Below, in pieces: positions 1 to 7,097 of a stretch of 17,320 nucleotides of DNA. The translations under genes were made by a program, and so were the position numbers. The notes beneath the pieces are model-generated. The model had not been told where the DNA came from. It ran no database searches and saw nothing but the letters and a program-made list of their open reading frames with translations. Source of the DNA: Clostridiales bacterium (lineage in GTDB: Bacteria; Bacillota; Clostridia; Lachnospirales; WQUN01); contig JAISZF010000185.1 in assembly GCA_031269415.1 (NCBI GenBank), positions 1 to 17,320 on the forward strand, read 5' to 3'. Within the stretch, counting starts at the first letter, position 1, and every line of letters starts with the position of its first letter.

Positions 1-11
1 TCGGTTTTCAT
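1..11 (-). CDS. Start of an unidentified gene, cut by the window edge
   Basis: Only the first three codons (M-K-T) and part of a fourth lie in the window. The ATG at 11-9 has a purine-rich ribosome binding site (GAGGGG, complement of 19-24) seven bases upstream and a near-consensus promoter before that. These signals, not the protein, are the reason to call a gene. It lies downstream of and on the same strand as the sugar transporter, so it may belong to the same catabolic locus. Its function cannot be judged. Confidence 0.5.
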
Positions 12-31
12 GCTTCATCCCCTCAGCAATG

Positions 32-60
32 ATTATATCCCATTTTTTCCAATTTTACAA
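32..60 (-). promoter_or_regulatory. Sigma-A type promoter for the gene leaving the window
   Basis: On the minus strand TTGTAA (complement of 55-60) and a perfect TATAAT (complement of 32-37) are separated by exactly 17 bases. The -10 box lies 20 bases before the start codon at 11. The stretch between the last permease stop (164) and this promoter holds no gene; a G/C-rich imperfect stem at about 120-150 has no T-tract and is not called as a terminator. Confidence 0.6.
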
Positions 61-163
61 CTATATTTTACTACATTTTACAATTGTTTCATATGCTTTG
101 GGAAACTGTTTGTAACCCCCCGCAACGGTCATAATCCGCCGCGAGGGGCCTTTGCGCTTCTCC

Positions 164-1201
164 TCACTTCCCTTTGCCGCGCACAGCGGCGAATACGCTC
201 TGAAGAATGATAAACAGGGCAAGCAGCGCGGCGATGAAGATCATCGCCCACCAACTGGACATGGACATCGCCCGTACAAAAGAATTGATTGTCTCCTGGA
301 TCATAACGCCCACAAATGATCCGATTACATTACCCACCCCGCCCGTGAGCGGCGTACCGCCAATGACCGAGGCCGCGATCGCGTTCATCTCGAATCCTCT
401 GGCCTGTTCCACGTTGCCCGCCGAGGAATTCAGGCAGAACAGAAAACCTCCGAACGCTGTCAAAAACCCGTTCAGCGTATACACAATCAGCTTAGTGAAC
501 CGGACGTTAAGGCCCATAAGCATTGAGCTTTGCTCCCCGCCCCCAATAGCGTACACGTTGCGTCCGAATCGCGTGTATGAAAGCAGAATATAGACGCAGA
601 TAAGCCCGATGATCGCGAAAACAACGTTAGGATGAATAAACGGCTCCAGCAGAATACCCCTTTTATTAAAATAACCGCCGAACGGCAATATCAGCTTCGC
701 GTTCGCTATCGCGGAAAAGTCCGCGTTCCTTATGGATATTGTGTCAGCCGTGATTACAGCCGTCATTCCTCGCGCGAAAAACATGCCGGCGAGCGTCACG
801 ATAAACGGCTGGAGTTTCAGATATGATATAAACCATCCCTGCGCCAACCCGAACACAATCCCCGTAAAAATAACAATTGTCAGCGCGGCATAGAAATTCA
901 CGTTCCGGCGTTCCATCATAACCGCCAGCATCATGCAGTACATAGCGACCTGCGAACCGACGGAGATATCAATGCCGCCTATTATCAGCACCATTGTCAT
1001 GCCCGCGGCGATTACAATCAATCCCGCGTTAGAGTTCAGCATATCTAGGAAATGCTGGAGTTTATCATAATTAATTCCCTTAAACACAATCATCTCGGCG
1101 ATATAAATTATAATAAACAACGCGACTGTGATGAGGAGCAGGAAATTATTCCCGTAAAATTTCGCTTTAATGCTGGCCCAGCCGGACTTTACGCTATCCA
1201 T
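164..1201 (-). CDS. yjfF: Sugar ABC transporter permease, YjfF-like
   Basis: This is a 345-residue membrane protein of the BPD_transp_2 (RbsC/YtfT/YjfF) family, the second permease of a CUT2-class sugar importer. It shows an N-terminal membrane segment, many further hydrophobic helices, the early AAGMTMVLIIGGIDISVGS segment typical of these permeases, and the late A-x-VIGGTPLTGG motif. The ATG at 1201 is chosen because it overlaps the upstream permease stop by one base (TGATG) and has GGGGGCGA before it; a GTG three bases earlier is possible. In the E. coli galactofuranose system YjfF pairs with YtfT, and the same order is kept here. The exact sugar is not certain. It is the last gene of the transporter cluster inside the window. 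Confidence 0.88.
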   Translation of the reverse strand: MDSVKSGWASIKAKFYGNNFLLLITVALFIIIYIAEMIVFKGINYDKLQHFLDMLNSNAGLIVIAAGMTMVLIIGGIDISVGSQVAMYCMMLAVMMERRNVNFYAALTIVIFTGIVFGLAQGWFISYLKLQPFIVTLAGMFFARGMTAVITADTISIRNADFSAIANAKLILPFGGYFNKRGILLEPFIHPNVVFAIIGLICVYILLSYTRFGRNVYAIGGGEQSSMLMGLNVRFTKLIVYTLNGFLTAFGGFLFCLNSSAGNVEQARGFEMNAIAASVIGGTPLTGGVGNVIGSFVGVMIQETINSFVRAMSMSSWWAMIFIAALLALFIILQSVFAAVRGKGK

Positions 1202-2283
1202 CACTTCGCCCCCGCGTTTTTTGGAATAAGCCGCGCGCGGCCATTCATAACCATCCGTTTGAGCTCGGGCGACTGCAGCGCGACAATGATAATGACAACT
1301 ATCGCCTTATATACCGGCAATTGGTCGGCCGTAACATTCATAGCTAGGAGAGATGTCGTGAGCGACTGAATCGTTATAGCGCCGATGATCGACCCCGCCA
1401 GGCTGAATTTACCTCCGGCGAGGCTGTTTCCGCCCAGCGCTACCGCCAGAATCGCGTCCAGTTCGATATTGCGCCCGCAATTGTTCGCGTCGATAGCGCC
1501 GATGCGCGACGTCGCTATAAGCCCGGCTATACCGGCGCATAAACCGCAGAACATATACGCCAGAAACACGACGCGGCTCGATCTCATGCCCATCAGCCGG
1601 CTGGCCTTGTTGTTAATGCCGACCGACTGTATAATCATGCCCAAAGCTGTAAACTTCAGCACTAGCGCCGTTATGATGATTACCGCCGCCGCGAGGAAAA
1701 CGGACGTCGGAACCGGTATGCCGGGGATAAAATTACCCAGCCATTTGTAGGAGGGAACCTCAACGCGGTCTATCTGGCCGCCCGCGAACAACTGAGCCGC
1801 GCCCCGGCCGCCCGTGTACAGTATGAGCGTGGCGACCATCGGCTGGATTTTAAGCTTCGACACCAGGAAACCGTTACACGCCCCGCAGAGAGCGCCGACG
1901 GCAAGGGCGATCAGAATTCCCGCGAAATACGGTATTTGGTACGCGAACACGGAATACTTGCCGTCCACGCCGAGTACGCCAAAACCAAGGAACCATATGC
2001 TTACAGCGCCCGAAAACGCCATGACCGCGCCTACCGATATATCCGTGCCGGCGGAACACGAAACCACAATGGTCATGCCGACGGCTAGGATCATCAGCTC
2101 GCTGGCCCGGTTGAGGATATCGACGACCCGCCCGTACAGGTGCGGGTCTCCGTCGATACTCATTATCTTTATGGAGAAGAAATCCGGCGTGACGAGCAAA
2201 TTTACAATAAGCACCAAAAAAAGGCACGCCAGGGGAAAGAACATACGGTTGCCGCTGAGTCTTCGCCAAATATTTTCAGTCAT
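1201..2283 (-). CDS. ytfT: Sugar ABC transporter permease, YtfT-like
   Basis: This 360-residue multi-span permease of the BPD_transp_2 family forms the membrane channel together with the next gene. It carries the SELMILAVGMTIVVSCSAGTDISVG segment (shown here as SELMILAVGMTI then VVSCSAGTDISVG) and the C-terminal ILAVALGGNSLAGG motif conserved in YtfT/RbsC proteins. The ATG at 2283 was chosen because GGAGGTGG sits five bases before it; this makes it overlap the ATPase gene by eight bases, a layout typical of translational coupling. It overlaps the next permease by one base. The family identity is clear; the substrate is inferred from the YtfQ-like binding protein. Confidence 0.88.
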   Translation of the reverse strand: MTENIWRRLSGNRMFFPLACLFLVLIVNLLVTPDFFSIKIMSIDGDPHLYGRVVDILNRASELMILAVGMTIVVSCSAGTDISVGAVMAFSGAVSIWFLGFGVLGVDGKYSVFAYQIPYFAGILIALAVGALCGACNGFLVSKLKIQPMVATLILYTGGRGAAQLFAGGQIDRVEVPSYKWLGNFIPGIPVPTSVFLAAAVIIITALVLKFTALGMIIQSVGINNKASRLMGMRSSRVVFLAYMFCGLCAGIAGLIATSRIGAIDANNCGRNIELDAILAVALGGNSLAGGKFSLAGSIIGAITIQSLTTSLLAMNVTADQLPVYKAIVVIIIVALQSPELKRMVMNGRARLIPKNAGAK

Positions 2284-3802
2284 CGGAACCACCTCCGGCG
2301 ATTACGGACATTATCGCGGCGGAGGAAAGCTCTCCGCCGGACAGCTCCCCGACTTTTATCGTATCGCGCATAACGCAGATTCTGCCGCAAGTGCGCAGCA
2401 TCTCGTCTATCTCGGATGATATGAACATAACCGACATCCCCTGCGACGCCAGGTTAATTACCAGTTTCTGAATCTCCGTTTTAGTGCCGACGTCTATGCC
2501 ACGCGTCGGCTCGTCTAATATCAGGAAATCCGGGTGCGTAAGCAGCCACCGCGCTACGATAACCTTTTGCTGGTTGCCGCCGGAAAGCTGCTTGACCGGG
2601 GTTTCCATTCCAGCCGTCTTGATTTGAAGTTTTTCGATATATTCCTCCGCGAGCCGCTCCTGCTCGGCGCGGGGCATCAGTTTGAACACTCCGCGTTTAG
2701 TCTGCTCGGCGAGAATCAGGTTCTCGCGCACGGAAAGCTCGGCGACGACGCCTTCTTCCTTGCGGTTCTCGGGGCAGAAGCCCATTCCCGCCTTCATCGC
2801 GTCCAGCGGCGTCCGCCCGATATGCCGTCCCTTAACGGTCAGTTCCCCTGAATCGGGATGGTCGGCGGCGTAAACCGCGCGGGCAAGTTCTGTGCGCCCG
2901 CTGCCCAAAAGCCCCGCCAGGCCGATTACCTCGCCGGGATAGATATCCAAGTCAAACGGCTGAATGCCGCCGCGCACGCCAAGGCCCTTTGCGGAAACCA
3001 TCGGTTCCGCGCCCGTCCGCGCTTCCGCCGCTTCGTCCCGTATTGACGCGAGGTCGTCAAACGCCTTCCCCAGCATCTTAGACACAAGCTCCCTGCGCGG
3101 GAGATTCTCGGTCTCATACTCACCGATAAACTGACCGTTGCGCAATATAGTAATTTTATCGCACACTTCGTATACCTGCTCGATAAAGTGGGTTACGAAG
3201 ATAATGCCCATGCCCTCGTCCCTCAGTTTGCGCATAAGGCAGAAAAGACTCCTGACCTCGTGTTCATCCAGGCTTGAGGTCGGTTCGTCGAGAATCAGCA
3301 CCCTCGCCGAAATATCCACCGCGCGGGCGATAGCCACCATTTGCTGTATCGCCACCGAATAGACCTCAAGCGGCTTTTCCACGTCAATATTGATGCCAAG
3401 CCTTTGTATAACGGCGCGGGCGCGCTTATTCATCTCGCCCCACTTGACAAAACCCGCCCTTCCGGGCTGCCTGCCCACAAAAAGATTTTCCGCCACAGTC
3501 AGATTCGTACAGAGGTTAACCTCCTGATACACCGTCGATATGCCGCGCGACTGGGCTTCCTGAGGGGAATGGTTAATGACCGGCGTTTTGGAATCGCCTA
3601 GGTAAATCTCGCCGGACTCAAAGGCTTCGGCGCCCGTAAGCACCTTAATGAGCGTGGATTTGCCCGCGCCGTTTTCGCCCATCAGCGCGTGTATCTCTCC
3701 CGGCTTCAGTGTAAACTCAACGTCGTCAAGCGCGCGCGCCCCGGGAAAATTCTTGCCGATGCCGCGCATTCGAAGCAGTGTTTTTGGCAGCGCGTCAGAC
3801 AT
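2276..3802 (-). CDS. ytfR: Sugar ABC transporter ATP-binding protein, two ATPase domains, YtfR-like
   Basis: This 508-residue protein has two fused nucleotide-binding domains, as in RbsA/MglA/YtfR (CUT2 class). The first domain has Walker A GENGAGKST (residues 42-50), a degenerate signature (YSVAIQQ) and Walker B LILDEPTSSLD. The second has the usual degenerate Walker A with Arg for Lys (GLLGSGRTE), a full LSGGNQQK signature and LILDEPTRGID. One good and one altered site is normal for the family. The ATG at 3802 is preferred over an in-frame TTG at 3808 because GAGGG lies six bases upstream. It is separated by 143 bases from the binding-protein gene, with a small hairpin between, and overlaps the permease gene. 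Confidence 0.92.
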   Translation of the reverse strand: MSDALPKTLLRMRGIGKNFPGARALDDVEFTLKPGEIHALMGENGAGKSTLIKVLTGAEAFESGEIYLGDSKTPVINHSPQEAQSRGISTVYQEVNLCTNLTVAENLFVGRQPGRAGFVKWGEMNKRARAVIQRLGINIDVEKPLEVYSVAIQQMVAIARAVDISARVLILDEPTSSLDEHEVRSLFCLMRKLRDEGMGIIFVTHFIEQVYEVCDKITILRNGQFIGEYETENLPRRELVSKMLGKAFDDLASIRDEAAEARTGAEPMVSAKGLGVRGGIQPFDLDIYPGEVIGLAGLLGSGRTELARAVYAADHPDSGELTVKGRHIGRTPLDAMKAGMGFCPENRKEEGVVAELSVRENLILAEQTKRGVFKLMPRAEQERLAEEYIEKLQIKTAGMETPVKQLSGGNQQKVIVARWLLTHPDFLILDEPTRGIDVGTKTEIQKLVINLASQGMSVMFISSEIDEMLRTCGRICVMRDTIKVGELSGGELSSAAIMSVIAGGGSDD

Positions 3803-3945
3803 GAGCAACCCTCTTTCTAAAAATAGCGGATGCGCGGGACAACACTTCCCGGCACACCCGCTGAATTTTTATTCCGTGTCCGTCAGATTCATCATTTATT
3901 TTTTTCAATCCACGCGCCTGCACGAGGCGCGGCTACTTCTATCCG
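3803..3945 (-). other. Intergenic gap between binding protein and ATPase genes
   Basis: This 143-base spacer has no gene. It contains the strong short hairpin listed separately at 3913-3931, followed on the transcribed minus strand by an A-rich, not T-rich, stretch. A stem at this position could limit readthrough or protect the upstream mRNA, which would favour higher expression of the binding protein than of the ATPase, a common pattern in such operons. That role is inferred only from position. Confidence 0.4.
3913..3931. repeat. Short palindromic repeat, copy A
   Basis: Seven-base arms CGCGCCT and AGGCGCG enclose a five-base loop. An almost identical hairpin lies at 6783-6801: read on the minus strand, the two share CGCGCCTCGTG, one variable base, then AGGCGC. 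Both are intergenic and in the same orientation relative to the transporter and kinase genes. This resembles REP-like dispersed palindromes, but two copies in one window are not enough to define a family. Confidence 0.6.
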
Positions 3946-4959
3946 TCAAGATCCGAAAGCGTCCGGAAGATGCGCCTCGGCGTTTTTAATGTCATAAACA
4001 CTCTCGACCGAATATGTAATCTTCGGCAGCGTCTCGCCATTCTCCAGCTTCTTAATGATGTCGCCGACTTGCGGGCCTAACAGCGGGTTACATTCCGCGA
4101 CGCAGTCTATATCGCCGTCTATAATCATTTGAATGGCTTTCTTGTTGCCGTCGAAAGAGATGATGATAACGTCCTTATGGTTGATGCCCGCGTTTTTCAG
4201 GGCGGTAATGGCGCCGTATGTCATATCGTCATTCTCGGAATAAACAACGTGAACGTCGGTGTTATTCTTGAGAATAGCTTCCATGACTTCCTGGCCTTTG
4301 GCTTCAGTGAACTCGCCGGTCTGCTGAGCCACTATTGTCCATTTGCCCGCGTGAGCTCCGGCCACCGCGTCGTCAAGGGCTTTTGTGCGGCCGATTTGAG
4401 CGTCCGCGCCGATCGTGCCCTGCAGATGCACAAAGTTCAGAGCCTCATCCGAACGATTATTCTCCGCAAGATAGCCTTCCAGCCACGATATAGCGTCCTT
4501 GCCTTCCTGCTCGAAGTTGCCGCCGATATACGTTACGTACAGGTCTTCAGCCACGTCCGCTTTACGATCGGAGATGATAACCGGGATGCCGGCGTCCTTG
4601 GCCTCCTGCAGAACCGTTTCCCAGCCCGTCGTCGTAACCGGGGCGATATCTATGTAGTCCACACCCTGGGTAATAAAGTCGCGCACAGCCGCGATCTGCT
4701 TGTTCTGATCCTGTTGAGCGTCAGAGAAGATCAAGTTGAATCCGTTGGCCTCGGTGAAATAACTCTTAAAGCTGTCGGTATTGGCGGTACGCCAGCCGGA
4801 CTCGGCGCCTACCTGCGCGAAACCGACCGTAATCAGCGAACCGCCGCTTTCCGGCTGAGCCGCCGGATTTTGCGAGGACGCGGCCGGGCTACTGCTGGCG
4901 CACGCTGTCAGCGCTGATACTATAATTGCCGCTGACATCAAGTTTAACAACTTATTCAT
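3946..4959 (-). CDS. ytfQ: Sugar ABC transporter substrate-binding lipoprotein, YtfQ-like
   Basis: This is a 337-residue periplasmic-binding-protein-like lipoprotein. Residues 1-20 form a lipoprotein signal with lipobox LTAC and Cys20, so it should be anchored outside the membrane. A low-complexity Ala/Ser/Pro linker follows, then a Peripla_BP_4 fold with segments close to E. coli YtfQ: VGFAQVGAESGWR, the DAQQDQNKQIAAVR stretch, and IAPVTTTGWETVL. E. coli YtfQ binds galactofuranose, so a furanose-type hexose or pentose is a reasonable but unproven substrate. The ATG at 4959 is chosen because AGGAGG lies ten bases before it; the ATG at 4968 is too close to that site. The gene has its own promoter and is read towards the ATPase and permeases. 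Confidence 0.9.
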   Translation of the reverse strand: MNKLLNLMSAAIIVSALTACASSSPAASSQNPAAQPESGGSLITVGFAQVGAESGWRTANTDSFKSYFTEANGFNLIFSDAQQDQNKQIAAVRDFITQGVDYIDIAPVTTTGWETVLQEAKDAGIPVIISDRKADVAEDLYVTYIGGNFEQEGKDAISWLEGYLAENNRSDEALNFVHLQGTIGADAQIGRTKALDDAVAGAHAGKWTIVAQQTGEFTEAKGQEVMEAILKNNTDVHVVYSENDDMTYGAITALKNAGINHKDVIIISFDGNKKAIQMIIDGDIDCVAECNPLLGPQVGDIIKKLENGETLPKITYSVESVYDIKNAEAHLPDAFGS

Positions 4960-5003
4960 ACTTTTCATTCCTCCTGATATAAATAATTGATGAATGTAAA
5001 GCA

Positions 5004-5032
5004 AGTATAAATTAATCATTAGATAATAGCAA
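5004..5032 (-). promoter_or_regulatory. Promoter of the binding-protein gene
   Basis: On the minus strand TTGCTA (complement of 5027-5032) and TATACT (complement of 5004-5009) are 17 bases apart in a very A/T-rich gap between the kinase stop and the binding-protein start. This predicts a start of transcription near 4997 and a leader of about 40 bases with an AGGAGG site. The deduced -35 is only a four-of-six match, which fits a promoter that needs an activator. Confidence 0.55.
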
Positions 5033-5040
5033 TAAAAAAT

Positions 5041-5060
5041 ATTTTGAATATGTTTCAAAT
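5041..5060. promoter_or_regulatory. Inverted repeat upstream of the transporter promoter, candidate operator
   Basis: TTTGAA (5043-5048) and TTCAAA (5054-5059) form perfect six-base arms around five bases. The centre lies about 54 bases upstream of the predicted transcription start, a position typical for activator sites. The neighbouring AraC-type response regulator is the obvious candidate to bind here, but AraC-family sites are often direct repeats, so the link is inference. Confidence 0.35.
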
Positions 5061-5081
5061 TTTTACGAATCTAGATCTGAA

Positions 5082-6578
5082 TTATGATTTTTTATGATTT
5101 GTTGGATATTTTATAACAGGTATGCGAATTTCCACAGTAACGCCCATATTAAAGGCGTTGATAATGTTCAGGCCATATTCTGGCCCGAATTTCAGCCTGA
5201 TCCGCTCATTGACATTATACAGTCCGTAGATTTCGCGTTTACTGTCGCCCGCGGCGTCCTTATCAGGCCGCGGATCATTTAGCAGGGTACAAATACGCAG
5301 AAAACGTTCCTCCGTCATACCCGCGCCGTTGTCGATAACGGAGATCACTAGCGCGTCGCCGTCTCCGCGGGTTTTTACGGCGATTCTCCCTTTGCCCCGT
5401 TTATTTTTGATTCCATGATACAGCGCGTTTTCCACCAAAGGCTGCAATGTGATTTTAGGGATCATCACATGATGAAATTCCTTGGGAATATCGATCTCAT
5501 ATTCCAGGATATCCTGATAACGCACCCGTTGGATCTGCATATAACCGCGGACGTGCCGTTCCTCCTCCTGTAAGGTGATCATATCCGCGCCTTGGTTGAG
5601 CGAGGTGCGGAAAAAATCCGACAGCGCGCCGACCATGTCCACAATTTGCTTCTTTTGCCCGTCTTCCGCGAGCCATATGATGGTGTCCAGCGTGTTGTAG
5701 AGGAAATGCGGATTGATTTGCGCTTGAAGCAATTCTAATTCCGCTTTTCTCAGGATTGTCTGATCGGATGTTACCTTAGCCAACAACTCCTGTATCCGTT
5801 CTATCATAATGTTCAGCGAATCGCCCAGCGCGCGGACTTCCGCGCCGCGTAGGGCCTCGACGCGTATGGAGAGGTCACCCTGAGCCACTTGGTTGGTTAT
5901 GTCGCTCAAATGGTGGATTGGCTTGGCGATACTTCGCGAAATCTTCCACGATACGTACAGCGCGATTGGAATCAGCGCGGCGAAAGCGGCGGCGCCGGCC
6001 CATGTCATTACGCCTAAATTTTTATTTATCTTGTCGCGCAATTCCTCCATGCCCAGATTTTCATAATAAGCGTATTCCAGAACATAGCGCGTAATCAGGC
6101 TCGTAACCGTTTGGACGTCTTTCTCCCATATCGCTTTATTTTCATCATAATGTCCGCTTTCCTTCTGGTTCTCCTCTATGCGGCTTACATACTTGCTCAG
6201 ATTTTCAAGCATACGCTTTATAGCCTCAGCTCGCTGCTTATTTTCCGGAATGCCGGTGTTATTGATAAGCTCGGTTACAATGCCCTTGGCATCCTCAATG
6301 TCCTGATAAGGATTCGCTTCCTCGAAATCGGATCTGCCCACAAACAGAAAATATATCTTCTGATCGAACTTCTCTTTGAAATCTATGCTGAATCTCCCAG
6401 CTTTGGCCGCGTTGGTCATTATAACGTCGTACTGCCTGTTGTAGCTATACATTATCAGGAACATGAATACGGACATCATCGTAATAGGAACAATCAGCAG
6501 GGCGAAAAATAACTGAATCTTGCTGTCCAGCCTTAGATTTGTAATCAGTTGACTCCAGGAGTGTTTGAATAATCGCAT
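5082..6578 (-). CDS. Sensor histidine kinase, YesM-like (LytS/His_kinase family)
   Basis: This 498-residue membrane kinase should sense an extracellular cue and phosphorylate a YesN-type regulator. It has membrane helices near residues 22-46 and 189-214, an extracellular domain of about 140 residues between them, a HAMP linker, and a His_kinase domain with QINPHFLYNTLD (phospho-acceptor His291). An HATPase_c domain follows with N-box LVENALYHG (Asn384), DNGAGM (416-421) and the degenerate G2 motif YGLYNVNERI. The ATG at 6578 is chosen because GGGTGA lies about ten bases upstream; the open frame extends 19 codons further. Kinases of this type next to sugar ABC operons usually control them. Unusually, no complete regulator gene adjoins it; a nine-codon regulator remnant lies just upstream. 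Confidence 0.9.
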   Translation of the reverse strand: MRLFKHSWSQLITNLRLDSKIQLFFALLIVPITMMSVFMFLIMYSYNRQYDVIMTNAAKAGRFSIDFKEKFDQKIYFLFVGRSDFEEANPYQDIEDAKGIVTELINNTGIPENKQRAEAIKRMLENLSKYVSRIEENQKESGHYDENKAIWEKDVQTVTSLITRYVLEYAYYENLGMEELRDKINKNLGVMTWAGAAAFAALIPIALYVSWKISRSIAKPIHHLSDITNQVAQGDLSIRVEALRGAEVRALGDSLNIMIERIQELLAKVTSDQTILRKAELELLQAQINPHFLYNTLDTIIWLAEDGQKKQIVDMVGALSDFFRTSLNQGADMITLQEEERHVRGYMQIQRVRYQDILEYEIDIPKEFHHVMIPKITLQPLVENALYHGIKNKRGKGRIAVKTRGDGDALVISVIDNGAGMTEERFLRICTLLNDPRPDKDAAGDSKREIYGLYNVNERIRLKFGPEYGLNIINAFNMGVTVEIRIPVIKYPTNHKKS

Positions 6579-6592
6579 AAGCCAATCACCCG

Positions 6593-6622
6593 CTATCTCT
6601 CTACTAAAAAGACTTTTAGCAT
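6593..6622 (-). pseudogene. Nine-codon remnant of a second response-regulator start
   Basis: ATG at 6622 opens a mini-frame reading MLKVFLVER and then TAG, ending 14 bases before the kinase ATG. The first eight residues are identical to the start of the real regulator at 8419. At DNA level about 40 bases including the leader and start (minus strand from about 6637 to 6598) match the regulator's start region at about 34 of 40 positions. This fits a duplicated or former regulator gene that was deleted down to its first codons. It could now act as a short leader peptide coupled to the kinase. Confidence 0.6.
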
Positions 6623-6664
6623 AGTATCTTCCCACCGCTCCGTATCAAGGCTAATTGTAATTGA

Positions 6665-6693
6665 ATAGTACACTCGCGTCTAGGGTGTGTCAA
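6665..6693 (-). promoter_or_regulatory. Promoter of the sensor kinase
   Basis: On the minus strand a perfect TTGACA (complement of 6688-6693) is followed after exactly 17 bases by TACTAT (complement of 6665-6670). It would give a leader of about 80 bases containing the regulator remnant and its ribosome binding site. It makes the kinase transcriptionally independent of the regulator gene further upstream. Confidence 0.55.
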
Positions 6694-6782
6694 GCGTGGC
6701 GGGATGGACTATATAGCGCAGCGGTGATATTATTAGCAGAATTTCAATGATATGGAAAGTGCTGATAAATAATTTCAGTATA

Positions 6783-6801
6783 TGCGCCTTCACGAGGCGC
6801 G
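6783..6801. repeat. Short palindromic repeat, copy B
   Basis: Six-base arms GCGCCT (6784-6789) and AGGCGC (6795-6800) enclose TCACG. On the minus strand it matches copy A at 3913-3931 in all but one base over 18 positions. It lies between the kinase promoter and the terminator-like hairpin, in non-coding DNA. Confidence 0.6.
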
Positions 6802-6920
6802 ACAGCAAAGATGTACATTTTTTCTCATTAAAAGCAAATACATCTGTATGACTTGCCACATCAAACACAAATAAATCCGTCTAAACAAACCTCGCATTAC
6901 TTCTTTCGACACAACTTTCA

Positions 6921-6975
6921 ATAAAAATCCGGTGCGAACCTCCTGGGAAGCCAATGATCACTTATGGTTCGCACC
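6921..6975 (-). terminator. Ten-base stem with T-rich tail, possible terminator of the response regulator
   Basis: GGTGCGAACC (6931-6940) and GGTTCGCACC (6966-6975) are perfect inverted repeats with a 25-base loop. On the minus strand the stem is followed by GGATTTTTATT, so it could end transcription of the regulator about 120 bases after its stop. The long loop is unusual for an intrinsic terminator; the element could also be a mobile-element end or a small non-autonomous palindrome. Confidence 0.4.
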
Positions 6976-7097
6976 CAAAATCAAGGCACTCTACCGAAAG
7001 CATTGACCGCTATTATAACTAATTACAATCTATTTTTCATGGTTTTCTTGACAGATTATTTCTATTCCAGCTTTGCAAAAGACATCCTCGATACAGC

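Larger units (their letters stand above)
6694..7097. other. Gene-free gap between regulator and kinase
   Basis: About 400 bases without a convincing gene. Short open frames on both strands have no recognisable features or good ribosome binding sites. The gap holds a second copy of the short palindrome (6783-6801) and a ten-base perfect inverted repeat (6931-6975). Together with the regulator remnant next to the kinase, this looks like the scar of a rearrangement within an ancestral regulator-kinase pair. Confidence 0.5.

Noticed and set aside
120..150. G/C-rich imperfect stem after the last permease gene as a terminator
   Set aside because: The stem pairs poorly and no T-tract follows on the minus strand.
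4129..4917. Long plus-strand open frame of 262 codons
   Set aside because: It is the exact antisense of the binding-protein gene, whose protein clearly belongs to the YtfQ family.
6680..6868. Minus-strand open frame of 62 codons in the regulator-kinase gap
   Set aside because: No good ribosome binding site and no recognisable motif; it spans the kinase promoter and the short palindrome, so it is most likely chance.
6925..6980. Cobalamin-type riboswitch or group II intron end suggested by the GGTGCGAACC stem
   Set aside because: The other conserved elements of either (such as the B12 box or a domain V hairpin) were not found; only the simple inverted repeat is supported.
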